Assembly (NCBI RefSeq): GCF_011306175.1
Contig: NZ_CP049913.1
Location: 2,046,001 to 2,110,000, forward strand
Direction of reading: 5' to 3'
DNA from: Vibrio sp. HDW18
GTDB lineage: Bacteria; Pseudomonadota; Gammaproteobacteria; Enterobacterales; Vibrionaceae
Length of the DNA: 64,000 bases
Within the stretch, counting starts at the first letter, position 1, and every line of letters starts with the position of its first letter. Below the pieces are notes generated by a model. It saw nothing but the letters and a program-made list of their open reading frames with translations, ran no database searches and was not told the DNA's origin. Position numbers and translations under genes: made by a program. Positions 1 to 10,959 of the stretch are shown in pieces.

Positions 1-121
1 TGTATATTCACTAAGCGAAAAAGATTAAAAAGTTATAACTTATGTGGTGTGAGTAGCCGATAAAAGCTTCATTTTTTGCTGGTGTACGATCCCTTAGCGG
101 CAACCCTAACGTGTTTGCCGT

Positions 122-868
122 CTAACGGTTGTGCCGATAGTGTGGCTTAAATTCGTGCACCCACATCGCGGTGGCGCCGCACACCGCTACCGGCATGATA
201 AACAGATTGATGATCGGAATACTGGCGAGCAGTGCAACCATCAATCCAAAGCTATAAGCTTGCGGCTGATTTTGTTGCAAAGTATTACGCATATCATCAA
301 AAGCAATTTTATGATTATCGAACGGGTAGTCACAATATTGGATTGCCAGCATCCAAGCGCTGAACAGCCACCAAGCCAGTGGACCTACTGTTTGTCCAAG
401 CGCTGGGATCAGCAATAACAGTAGCAGCCCCAGCGCTCTGGGCAGCATATACCGCAGCTTGCGCCATTCGCGTGCCAATATGCGTGGCACATCTTTGATC
501 AGTGACCATACACTCTGTTCGCTGAGCACTTGGCCAGATAAGTGCTGCTCGATTTTTTCCGCTAATAACCCATTGAAAGGTGCCGCAATAAAATTAGCCA
601 AGGTGCTAAAAAAATAGGAAAAAGTGGCAATAATGGTTAACGCCAGTAATGGCAACAACACATAGCGCAGCCAAGCCAAAAAGACGGGCAAGTGGCCGAG
701 CCACTGGCTAATCCACATATCCAACTGGCTAAATAAGTAGTACATTGCGCCGCCCACCAGCAGCATGTTGGCCAACAGCGGCAGTGCGACAAAGCGACGG
801 ATGCCGGGGGTAAATGCCAAACATAGGCCATAGTAGAAGTAGCCAAATCCAGAACGGGTAGGGTGCAT
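122..868 (-). CDS. cysZ: sulfate transporter CysZ
   Basis: Inner-membrane protein of 248 residues that helps bring sulfate into the cell for cysteine synthesis. The start MHPTRSGFGYFYYGL and the long hydrophobic stretches (about residues 20-45, 65-95, 140-175 and 208-235) fit the CysZ/EI24 family, whose E. coli member has about 253 residues. It is divergent from zipA, the usual arrangement in gamma-proteobacteria, where cysK commonly lies beyond cysZ (outside this window). A GC-rich hairpin with arms CGGCAA/TTGCCG lies just past the stop at 98-120 but lacks a clear T run. Function is by family resemblance. Confidence 0.92.
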   Translation of the reverse strand: MHPTRSGFGYFYYGLCLAFTPGIRRFVALPLLANMLLVGGAMYYLFSQLDMWISQWLGHLPVFLAWLRYVLLPLLALTIIATFSYFFSTLANFIAAPFNGLLAEKIEQHLSGQVLSEQSVWSLIKDVPRILAREWRKLRYMLPRALGLLLLLLIPALGQTVGPLAWWLFSAWMLAIQYCDYPFDNHKIAFDDMRNTLQQNQPQAYSFGLMVALLASIPIINLFIMPVAVCGATAMWVHEFKPHYRHNR

Positions 869-1096
869 AAACGCGATGTTCCTTGATAAACCGAAGGTAA
901 ATTGTACTGGATTGCGAGCTAAGTAAAATGCTTAAACCGCAAAAAAACGCGTGATGTTGGCAACTTCTCACATTAAGTTGTTCTAAATTCAACGAGAGTT
1001 TTGGTAAAGTATCGCGACAAGCCAAACCCACACCCTGAACCACGTCCTGTCGGGCGCTAGAGCTCAGAACATCAAACGGGATATTGAGAATTTAAG

Positions 1097-4089
<2,993 letters not shown>

Positions 4090-4205
4090 GTCAGCGCCAG
4101 CTTACCCGAAGGGTAAGATTTGCCAACCCCAGCAAAATGTGATCGACGCCAGCTTTTGGCCAGCTCAAGCCATTACGATGGGAACTTATTTGATTAAATT
4201 TATCT

Positions 4206-4236
4206 AAACCTCAGCCTGTGCTGGGGTTTATTTTTG
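4206..4236 (+). terminator. rho-independent terminator after ligA
   Basis: Ten-base arms AAACCTCAGC and GCTGGGGTTT pair with one G-U wobble, with a 4-base loop, followed by a T-rich stretch. It lies about 115 bp after the ligA stop. Confidence 0.75.
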
Positions 4237-4645
4237 GCTAAAAACAACCTAGGTTTTTTGCCTCTCGATGTCGTCAAATCGGTTTTTAAATTGTCACCCT
4301 ACAAATCGCTATTTTTCGATCTAATTCAAAAAAATGCGCATCATCATTGGTGAATTCGCTTATAAATCAATATTTTGAAATAACCGCATCCAGTTTGTGA
4401 AAAGAATTCGATCTTGATCACTAACCGGCCAGAAGTTTGCCGTAGCTCATATTTTTTTAGATAAAAATTAAGTTCTGATTGATGTTTCTGCACCGAGCGT
4501 TAGTCTACAGACATGGATACACAACAGTGTGCCAACAACTAAGAGAATCGGTTTCGATACTCGAAAAGGAAATGACTTCTCCCTTCGGCGGCCAACTTAA
4601 GGGAGAAACTCAAAAAACAGCTATATCCATTTTTAGGAGTTATCC
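4237..4645. other. AT-rich gap and porin leader
   Basis: No gene is supported in this AT-rich stretch. The porin promoter must lie here. The leader holds a hairpin with perfect 9-bp arms TTCTCCCTT (4577-4585) and AAGGGAGAA (4599-4607), followed by a strong ribosome site AGGAG at 4635-4639. A 69-residue open frame crossing the porin start looks like chance. Confidence 0.6.
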
Positions 4646-5683
4646 ATGGACAAAATGTTTAAACGTACTCTTCTCGGTGCTGCAGTAGCGATGGCGTCAA
4701 CTGGCGTAATGGCAGCAAGTGTTAATGTTGGTTCAGACTTTAATGTAGATGTTTACGGTGTTGCAGCAATCTCTCTTGTGAACTACAACACTGGTGATAA
4801 TCGTGATGATAGCGCGGGTTATGTAGTCGAAAACGAATCACGTATTGGTTTCCGTGCCCATAAAGATATGTTTGAAAACTTTACCGTTACCATGCAAATT
4901 GAATCTGGCTATGTTGATAGTACCGATTGGGGCCATGGTGGTGTTTCTGGTGGTGTGTTAGGCTTCCGTGATACTTATCTCGGTGCATCAGGCGATTGGG
5001 GTAATGTGCGTGTTGGTCGAGTTTTGACTCCTCTGTATGAAATCGTTGACTGGCCATTTTCTAATCCAGGTTTAGGTGCAGCCTTTGACTGGGGTGGCAT
5101 TGCCGCTCACTATGATCGTCAATCAAACCAGATTCGTTATGATTCACCTAAATTTGGTGGTTTTTCTTTTGCTACATCAGTTGGTCGCGATGACAATGCC
5201 AATGGTGGCGGTGCAGCAACACGAGATTCATCATTCGTAGGCGCTAATGCTCGCTATACTATTGATACAGTGACACTGATGGGTGGAGTTGAGACTGCAA
5301 GTGACTTCAATGGTCTTGCCGGGCAAGATTCCTTTGCTTATATCGTAGGTTTTGAAGCTGGTTTACCTGGTGGTTTTGGTATTGCTGCTGCATTTAAAGG
5401 TGAAGAACTTGAACTTGCAGGTGTAAAACATACTCAAGACTCTTTCTCAATTGTTGGTCAATACTGGAATGGACCGGTTGGAATCAAGGTTGGCTATGCA
5501 GCTAACCTTGATTCAGAAAAAGGTGGCGTAGATCAGGATGACGCTAACAACATCTTATCTGCACAAGTTATGGGTGTTATCAACGGATTTGTACCATATA
5601 TTCGTGTTGCTGGCCGTTCAGATTTCACAGCTGATAAAGATACCGACATTGTAACTCGCGTTGGTCTTGAGTACGGTTTCTAA
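4646..5683 (+). CDS. general outer-membrane porin
   Basis: Outer-membrane beta-barrel porin of 345 residues, the size of trimeric Gram-negative diffusion porins. It has a signal peptide (residues 1-23, cleavage after GVMA), then alternating beta-strand sequence (VDVYGVAAISLVNYN, ESRIGFRAHKDM) and ends in the outer-membrane insertion signal VGLEYGF with terminal Phe. The constriction-loop region shows VRVGRVLTPLYEI. It sits after ligA, as a putative porin does in V. cholerae, and is not OmpU or OmpT by position. The start at 4646 has AGGAG six bases upstream; ATG at 4655 is an alternative. Gene composition looks like that of a highly expressed gene. Confidence 0.88.
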   Translation: MDKMFKRTLLGAAVAMASTGVMAASVNVGSDFNVDVYGVAAISLVNYNTGDNRDDSAGYVVENESRIGFRAHKDMFENFTVTMQIESGYVDSTDWGHGGVSGGVLGFRDTYLGASGDWGNVRVGRVLTPLYEIVDWPFSNPGLGAAFDWGGIAAHYDRQSNQIRYDSPKFGGFSFATSVGRDDNANGGGAATRDSSFVGANARYTIDTVTLMGGVETASDFNGLAGQDSFAYIVGFEAGLPGGFGIAAAFKGEELELAGVKHTQDSFSIVGQYWNGPVGIKVGYAANLDSEKGGVDQDDANNILSAQVMGVINGFVPYIRVAGRSDFTADKDTDIVTRVGLEYGF

Positions 5684-5733
5684 TAGATTCTGACAATCTA
5701 TTTTTTAAGTTAAGGTTTAGAAAATATTTAGTT

Positions 5734-5763
5734 AAAACGCTGGCATTATGTCAGCGTTTTTTA
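5734..5763 (+). terminator. rho-independent terminator after porin
   Basis: Stem AAAACGCTG / CAGCGTTTT with a T run directly follows the porin gene, about 50 bp past the stop. It separates the porin from the next lipoprotein gene. Confidence 0.85.
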
Positions 5764-5812
5764 TATGAATGGATTACGATGAATCAATTTAAACTTATGG
5801 AGTAGCATTTTT

Positions 5813-6610
5813 ATGCGTAAACTACTAATTTTTCTTATCCCTTTTGTATTAAATGCCTGCGGTTCTCTTAATGCAGATAGTAGTTTTCAAGATGTCCTTG
5901 ATAGCGTTAATCAACGTTATGATTTTGTTCAACTAAAAAGTAAGAGTTTTACTCCGCAAGTTAAAGCGCTAAAAGGGCCAGATATACTTAAATCATCTGT
6001 AGATATTGTGGCTAATATCCCACGTTCTTCAAATGAGGTACCTGAAAGCTATATTTATCTTCAGGTAAGCTATTTTGAAAATTTTGATGAATATCAGACG
6101 GTAAAATATCAAGATAAAGAATATGCTTTAGAAGTGACGCAACCTTCGAAAAGTAGTTGTTCAGAACACTGCACTTCAACCCAATATGTTCGTTTTCCTA
6201 TCGACTACACTGTTCTGCGCAACCAAGAGGATTTTGCGTTTACTATTGAATCTGCAAGTCGACGATTGAATACGCAATTTAGTATTGCTTCTGGGTTTAT
6301 GAATGCACTAGCTAGGGAGAGTGACTTACAACTTTCAATTGGTGGATTTCAAGTGAGTCCTGTATTGGTGGCTGAGCCAGTAAAGTCGGTGACTGAATCA
6401 AAACCTAACCAAATGGTCCAATATCTGTATAGCGAAGCCACTCGCGCTGAACAACAAGAATTTGCCAACTGGGCGTTTGCCAACCGCGCGGCGGTTGATA
6501 AGCCTTTGGTTAGCGAGCATAAGCTGGTGACCATGATGGCGGATTGGTACCAAAAAGCCGACAAAGCCGATAAAGCGGCGATTCTGGCTTGGCTGATCAG
6601 CCAAGAGTAA
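5813..6610 (+). CDS. putative lipoprotein, unknown function
   Basis: A 265-residue protein with a short lipoprotein-like signal (MRKLLIFLIPFVLNAC, Cys at residue 16), so probably membrane-attached in the periplasm. I do not recognise the family. A CSEHC pair of cysteines lies near residue 117-121. The last 60 residues (from about 205) are Ala/Lys-rich and helical, ending WYQKADKADKAAILAWLISQ, somewhat like the ends of YccT-type proteins, but that link is weak. V. cholerae has a hypothetical gene in the same place. The first 600 bases are clearly more AT-rich than the last 190. Confidence 0.8.
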   Translation: MRKLLIFLIPFVLNACGSLNADSSFQDVLDSVNQRYDFVQLKSKSFTPQVKALKGPDILKSSVDIVANIPRSSNEVPESYIYLQVSYFENFDEYQTVKYQDKEYALEVTQPSKSSCSEHCTSTQYVRFPIDYTVLRNQEDFAFTIESASRRLNTQFSIASGFMNALARESDLQLSIGGFQVSPVLVAEPVKSVTESKPNQMVQYLYSEATRAEQQEFANWAFANRAAVDKPLVSEHKLVTMMADWYQKADKADKAAILAWLISQE

Positions 6611-6692
6611 GCGTTTACTGCTCTTATCTGTAATGCAAAGTTGCTGGCGGCTATTTTTGCGCTCACGGCATTGAATTGCATTTTAAATCCTA

Positions 6693-6728
6693 ACAAGGCA
6701 TGGTTAACCCCATGCCTTTGTGGTTTTT
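6693..6728 (+). terminator. terminator after the lipoprotein gene
   Basis: Arms CAAGGCATGG and CCATGCCTTTG with a six-base loop TTAACC, followed by T-rich sequence. It lies between the lipoprotein gene and cueR. Confidence 0.7.
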
Positions 6729-6791
6729 ATCGTTGGATTTTTGTCTTTGTGGGTATGTTTTTGTTTATCTTTTTTGTTTAGGGGGGAGCCT

Positions 6792-7226
6792 ATGAATATT
6801 AGCCAAGTCGCCAAACTGACCGAGCTTACCGCCAAGTCGATTCGTCTATACGAAGAGAAAGGTCTTATTACCCCGCCACTGCGCTCCGCCAGTGGTTATC
6901 GCACTTATACGCAGCGGCATGTGGATGATTTACTGCTGATCGCACGCTGTCGGCGGGTAGGGTTTAGTTTAGATGAGTGTAAAGCCATGCTGGCGTTGGC
7001 CAATAACCCAGAGCGCACCCGGGCCGCCGTTCGTGCCCGAGCGCAGCACAAGCTACAACAAGTATCAAGCCAACTGGCCGAGCTAAGCCTGATCAAGCAG
7101 CAGCTAGAGAGTTGGATTGCCTCGTGCCCTGGCGATGAGGGCAGCGAATGCCCGATCATTGATCAGCTCAAACAAGGTGAGTGTTGCAATCAATCCACGA
7201 TCAAAGCAATCCACGATCAAAGTTAG
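6792..7226 (+). CDS. cueR: copper-responsive regulator CueR
   Basis: MerR-family activator that senses Cu(I) and turns on copper export genes. The N-terminal winged helix is typical (MNISQVAKLTELTAKSIRLY, then EEKGLITPP), followed by a dimerisation coiled coil and the metal loop SCPGDEGSECPII, whose two cysteines match the CueR Cu(I) ligands, with CC further on. The start at 6792 has a GGGGGAGCC ribosome site; the upstream in-frame start is hydrophobic and unlike the family. The last residues (AIHDQS) come from a 16-bp tandem duplication read in a shifted frame. Its usual target copA is not in the window. Confidence 0.9.
   Translation: MNISQVAKLTELTAKSIRLYEEKGLITPPLRSASGYRTYTQRHVDDLLLIARCRRVGFSLDECKAMLALANNPERTRAAVRARAQHKLQQVSSQLAELSLIKQQLESWIASCPGDEGSECPIIDQLKQGECCNQSTIKAIHDQS
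7191..7222 (+). repeat. 16-bp perfect tandem duplication in the cueR 3' end
   Basis: The unit CAATCCACGATCAAAG occurs twice back to back (7191-7206 and 7207-7222). As 16 is not a multiple of three, the second copy is read in another frame and creates a new protein tail and stop. Confidence 0.95.
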
Positions 7227-7228
7227 AA

Positions 7229-7265
7229 CCCGCCTACCTGCAACGCCAAGTGGTTTGGAGATATA
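7229..7265 (+). repeat. truncated ERIC-like element (right end only)
   Basis: About 37 bases match the right end of the ERIC-like repeats in this window (CGCCTACCTGCAACGCCAAG, then a variant of TTGTTTGGGTATA). The rest is missing; cueR's stop lies two bases to the left. Confidence 0.75.
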
Positions 7266-7292
7266 AAGCAAGCGGGTTAGCGAGAGTGTCGG

Positions 7293-7742
7293 CTAAATTG
7301 GCTCAACAAGCAGAATAATGCCATCTAGCGCAATCACGCTGACCACAGTGCCTGCGGCCAGCGGGGTAGCGCAGCGCGCAGTCCAGCGCGTATCACCCAG
7401 CGTGACTTGAAACTCTCCGGCGGCGGTATCTTGCGCAATCGGGATCATCCGCCCAATCAGTTGCTTCTCTTTTTGGTTCAGATCGCGCGTGGCATCGTGC
7501 TGTTTATCTTGGCTAAATTGGCGTCGCCACCACAACCAAGTGGTGACGAGAGCGAAGCTGGCAAACGCCAACCACTGTAATTGCCAACCTAAAGGCAGCA
7601 CCAGCAGTAGCGCTCCGACCAATAATGCAGAAAGCCCCAGCCACAGGAAATAACCTGCGGTACCGAGCAGTTCGACGGCGAGCAGTAGCAAGCCTAAAGT
7701 TAGCCAGTGCCAAACATTCAATTGCGAGAGCAGCGCGATCAC
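7293..7742 (-). CDS. NfeD-like membrane protein
   Basis: A 149-residue inner-membrane protein of the NfeD family (short form). It has two or three hydrophobic segments in residues 10-70 and then a soluble C-terminal OB-fold domain (EKQLIGRMIPIAQDTAAGEF ... GDTRWTARC). Short NfeD proteins are paired with SPFH/stomatin proteins, and here the gene lies 13 bp downstream of the qmcA-like gene on the same strand, so the two almost surely form one operon. Thought to act in membrane-domain organisation; the exact role is unknown. Confidence 0.9.
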   Translation of the reverse strand: MIALLSQLNVWHWLTLGLLLLAVELLGTAGYFLWLGLSALLVGALLLVLPLGWQLQWLAFASFALVTTWLWWRRQFSQDKQHDATRDLNQKEKQLIGRMIPIAQDTAAGEFQVTLGDTRWTARCATPLAAGTVVSVIALDGIILLVEPI

Positions 7743-7755
7743 AAGATTACCTTAC

Positions 7756-8676
7756 CTATTGCTTAGATTGAGAGGATTGAAACATTTCAGCGATGCCAGC
7801 GATTGAGCCCATCAGACCGGTAGCTTCCAGTGGTAGCATGATGATCTTACCATTCTCTGCCTGACCAATCGCTTTGAGCGCTTCGGTATAGCCTTGGGCA
7901 ATAAAGTAATTGACCGCTTGCATATCGCCTTTGGCGATAGCTTCGGACACCATAGTAGTGGCCTTCGCTTCGGCTTCTGCGGCACGCTCACGCGCTTCCG
8001 CTTGTAAAATCGCCGCTTGCTTTTCCCCTTCTGCCTTAAGAATTTCGGATTGCTTTTGCCCTTCTGCACGTAAGATTTGCGCTTGGCGCACCCCTTCTGC
8101 TTCAAGGACTTCAGCGCGTTTATTACGTTCGGCTTTCATCTGCGCATTCATGGCTGCGGTTAAGTCCGCCGGTGGTTGCACATCTTTAATTTCAATCCGG
8201 GTGACTTTCACACCCCATGGGCTAGTGGCATGGTCAACAATCGACAGCAGTTTAGTGTTGATCATATCACGTTGACTGAGCATTTCATCCAGCTCCATCG
8301 ATCCTAATACGGTACGCATATTGGTTAAGGTCAGATTACGGATCGCATGTTGCAGTTGGCTGACTTCATAAGCCGCTTTAGCGGCATCAATCACTTGCAC
8401 GAAGCACACCGCATCAATCACCACATTGGCGTTGTCTTTAGAAATCACTTCTTGGGCGGGAATATCTAACACTTGCTCCATCATATTAATTTTTTGCCCA
8501 ACCCGATCAATAAACGGAATGATCAGATTGAGCCCCGGTTTTAAGGTTTGGGTATAACGACCAAAGCGCTCTACCGTCCAGTTGTGTCCTTGTGGTACGG
8601 TTTTGACCGCCGATGAGAGAAAAATCACCACCGCGCCGACCAATATTGCAATGGTGATCAATGAATCAATAGCCAT
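7756..8676 (-). CDS. qmcA: SPFH/stomatin-family protein QmcA
   Basis: A 306-residue membrane-anchored stomatin-like protein. One N-terminal membrane segment (residues 5-25) is followed by the SPFH domain ([15 protein letters not shown], then [13 protein letters not shown]) and a charged helical repeat region with recurring [19 protein letters not shown] units (about residues 190-235). These proteins form large ring assemblies in the inner membrane and interact with proteases such as FtsH. First gene of a two-gene operon with the NfeD-like gene. Confidence 0.92.
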   Translation of the reverse strand: MAIDSLITIAILVGAVVIFLSSAVKTVPQGHNWTVERFGRYTQTLKPGLNLIIPFIDRVGQKINMMEQVLDIPAQEVISKDNANVVIDAVCFVQVIDAAKAAYEVSQLQHAIRNLTLTNMRTVLGSMELDEMLSQRDMINTKLLSIVDHATSPWGVKVTRIEIKDVQPPADLTAAMNAQMKAERNKRAEVLEAEGVRQAQILRAEGQKQSEILKAEGEKQAAILQAEARERAAEAEAKATTMVSEAIAKGDMQAVNYFIAQGYTEALKAIGQAENGKIIMLPLEATGLMGSIAGIAEMFQSSQSKQ

Positions 8677-8784
8677 AATCTTTCCTTGTTGTTGAGTGAA
8701 GCGTGTGGTTGTGGTGCCGTGTTGGCGGCAGCGCCAAGTGGTATACGCCTAAGTAAAAAGTATACGCACTTACTGGTTAGAGAG

Positions 8785-8818
8785 TGCCACCCATCGCTAA
8801 GATTGCGATCTGGTGGCA
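8785..8818 (-). other. imperfect hairpin between cnoX and qmcA
   Basis: Arms TGCCACC (8785-8791) and GGTGGCA (8812-8818), extended inward by ATCGC/GCGAT. It lies 20 bp after the cnoX stop on the minus strand. There is no clear T run, so it may be a weak terminator or an RNA-processing structure. An octamer GTATACGC is repeated directly nearby (about 8740 and 8760). Confidence 0.5.
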
Positions 8819-8838
8819 ATTTATCGATTCAGGTTAAA

Positions 8839-9693
8839 TTAATACAGTCGCGAGTAAAGCTGTTTGCGATATTGAGTAGCGAGCGGATTGCCTTGGCCGA
8901 GTGCGGTGAGCATATCGATCAAGGTTTTTTTCATTTCCCCCTCAAGCGTATTGAGATCATGACTGAGCCAAGACCACAGTAAACTCAACGCTTCTTCATC
9001 CCGTTTAACTTGATGGTATTGGCGTGCCAGTTCCAGAGCTAGGCTTGGATTTTTGGGATCGGCTTGCCACTGCTGTTCAAGCGCGATTAACTCAGGGCTA
9101 TTTGCGGCCTGCTGATGCAATTCAAGCTTGGCCAATAGGGTTCGGTAATCGCCTTGTTGGTAGGCGAGTGGAATGCTGGCCAGCATCGCCTCGGCGGCAT
9201 CGAACGCGCCGGTTTCGAGATAACAAGTGGCTAAAGCGAGTTTGACTTCGCCTTGACTACACCACGGTTCTGTTAAACCGGATAATAGCGTTAGCGCGGG
9301 TTGGTATTCGCCTTGTGCGACCAACTCAAGCGCTTGCTGAATTAAACGCTGTTCCGCATTGGGTAAATGGCGTTCAAGCATCTCTTCAATCGCACTGATC
9401 GGTTGCGCGCCACCTAAACCATCGACGGGCTGACCTTGAATAAATAGGGCAATGGTTGGGATTGCCTGGATGCCAAATTGTGCGGCAATCGCTTGTTGCT
9501 GCTGACAATTTAAACGAGCCAATACCACTGCGCCTTGATAACGTTCAACCAGTTGCTCCAATGCCGGTAGTAGTTGCACGCTCTCTGGGCTGGCTTCTGC
9601 CCAAAAATAAAACAGCACTGGCGTAAGGCTAGAGTGTTCAAGTACCTGCTGGAAATTATATTCAGTAATATCAATCATAGTGCTGGCTGGCAT
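8839..9693 (-). CDS. cnoX: chaperedoxin CnoX (YbbN)
   Basis: A 284-residue protein with an N-terminal thioredoxin fold (residues 1-110, TPVLFYFWAEASPESVQLLP) followed by TPR-like helical repeats to the end (ATQYRKQLYSRLY). The E. coli relative binds unfolding proteins under oxidative chlorine stress and passes them to GroEL and DnaK. The position of the thioredoxin CXXC motif reads SPES, so both cysteines are absent and no thiol-redox activity is expected at this site; E. coli keeps one of them. The start matches the E. coli start residue for residue in length. Confidence 0.93.
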   Translation of the reverse strand: MPASTMIDITEYNFQQVLEHSSLTPVLFYFWAEASPESVQLLPALEQLVERYQGAVVLARLNCQQQQAIAAQFGIQAIPTIALFIQGQPVDGLGGAQPISAIEEMLERHLPNAEQRLIQQALELVAQGEYQPALTLLSGLTEPWCSQGEVKLALATCYLETGAFDAAEAMLASIPLAYQQGDYRTLLAKLELHQQAANSPELIALEQQWQADPKNPSLALELARQYHQVKRDEEALSLLWSWLSHDLNTLEGEMKKTLIDMLTALGQGNPLATQYRKQLYSRLY

Positions 9694-9749
9694 GGTCGAT
9701 CCTTAGTGGCACAATATCCCATTTAAATTGGGGGTGAAGTTGGGCTTAA

Positions 9750-9877
9750 TATACCCTTCCTACTTGAAGTTGCAGCGGTGTTGGCTACGTTCGCTCACCC
9801 CAATCACATAGTTTGCCTATGCTCATGGGGATTCACTCACTTGCCGCCTACCTGTAACTCCAAGTTGTTTGGGTATA
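9750..9877 (+). repeat. ERIC-like repeat 1
   Basis: A 128-bp imperfect palindrome bounded by TATACCC and GGGTATA, with the ERIC-type core (CTACTTGAAGTTGCAGCGG, GTTCGCTCACCCCAATCACA, CTCATGGGGATTCACT). It overlaps the 3' end of the YfcH-like gene and supplies its stop codon. Confidence 0.9.
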
Positions 9878-10787
9878 GTTGTTGGAGTGCGCTTTCAATT
9901 CGGCAGTAGTTAAATTGAAAGCCTAAATCAGTCAGTTTTTTCGGTTTGGCTCGTTGGCTATCGAGCAGTAGCTCGCTGGCTTCACCCATTAACAGTTGTA
10001 TCAGCCAGCGTGGAATGGTCAATAAATGCGGGCGCTGTAAGGTGTTAGCAAGGGTAAGGCTAAATTGCGCATTGGGTACTGGATGGGGTGCACAGAGATT
10101 ATACGCACCTTGGGCGTGTTCGGTTTCGAGCAAAAACAGTATCGCGCGCAGCATATCTTGCATATGAATCCACGGCAGATATTGCTGACCATCGGCAATC
10201 GGTCCACCGAGACCGAGCCGGTAAGCGGGTAGCATTTTTTTGAGCGCACCGCCATGGCGGGCGAGCACAATACCTGTGCGCAGTAGGCAAACACGAGTTT
10301 GGTTTGATTGGGCTTTCAAAGCGAGCTGTTCCCATTGCTGGCAAACTTGATGCGAGAAATGTTGGCTATGTACGTGTAACTGCTCATCAAACGCGTGCTG
10401 TTGCTGATCGCCATACCAACCGACCGCTGAACCACTGAGTAATACTCGTGGCGGTTGGGTGCTGGCATGAATTTTTGCGACCAACTGTTCAGTGATGTTT
10501 AAGCGACTGTCGGTAATGCGCTGCTTTTGCGCGGTCGTCCAGCGCCGATCGGCAATCGGCTCACCAGCCAGGTTGATTACCGCATCAATTTGATTGAAAT
10601 CGGCTAGCGAATCCAGTGAGTCGAGCAAGGTCAGATTTGCGCGTGCCTTTGGCAATACCCCGAGCGCGCTAAAATGCGCGTGAGCTTTGGTTATGTCGCG
10701 AGTCAGCACCAGCAGTTGATGCCCACTCAGCATCTTTATCAGTTGGCTACCAATAAAGCCACTACCACCAGTGATCAATATGCGCAT
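9837..10787 (-). CDS. YfcH-like NAD-dependent epimerase
   Basis: A 316-residue short-chain dehydrogenase-like protein of the TIGR01777/YfcH family; the substrate is unknown. The nucleotide-binding loop is at the start (ILITGGSGFIGSQL) and the C-terminal helical domain (DUF1731 type) follows. The last residues (LYPNNLELQVGGK) are encoded by the ERIC-like element at 9750-9877, which also provides the stop codon, so the native C-terminus has been replaced or extended. A second ERIC lies just upstream (10814-10941). V. cholerae has a relative in the same place. Confidence 0.9.
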   Translation of the reverse strand: MRILITGGSGFIGSQLIKMLSGHQLLVLTRDITKAHAHFSALGVLPKARANLTLLDSLDSLADFNQIDAVINLAGEPIADRRWTTAQKQRITDSRLNITEQLVAKIHASTQPPRVLLSGSAVGWYGDQQQHAFDEQLHVHSQHFSHQVCQQWEQLALKAQSNQTRVCLLRTGIVLARHGGALKKMLPAYRLGLGGPIADGQQYLPWIHMQDMLRAILFLLETEHAQGAYNLCAPHPVPNAQFSLTLANTLQRPHLLTIPRWLIQLLMGEASELLLDSQRAKPKKLTDLGFQFNYCRIESALQQLYPNNLELQVGGK

Positions 10788-10813
10788 GATGACTCCTTGT
10801 CGCGAGTGATGTT

Positions 10814-10941
10814 TATCCCCTTACTACTTGAAGCTGCAGCGGTGTTGGCGACGTTGGCTCACTCCAATCACATAGTTTGTCGATGTTCATGGGGACTCAT
10901 TTACTTGCCGCTTACCTGCAACTTCACGTTGTTTGGGTATA
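10814..10941 (+). repeat. ERIC-like repeat 2
   Basis: A 128-bp element closely matching repeat 1 (CTACTTGAAGCTGCAGCGGT ... CTTGCCGCTTACCTGCAACT ... GTTTGGGTATA), in the same orientation. It fills most of the gap between toxS and the YfcH-like gene, so any read-through transcript from toxRS carries it. Confidence 0.92.
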
Positions 10942-10959
10942 GATCCGAGAACCTAGGCT

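Noticed and set aside
4479..4688. 69-residue frame crossing the porin start
   Set aside because: It runs through the porin leader hairpin and ribosome site in a different frame and has no support of its own.
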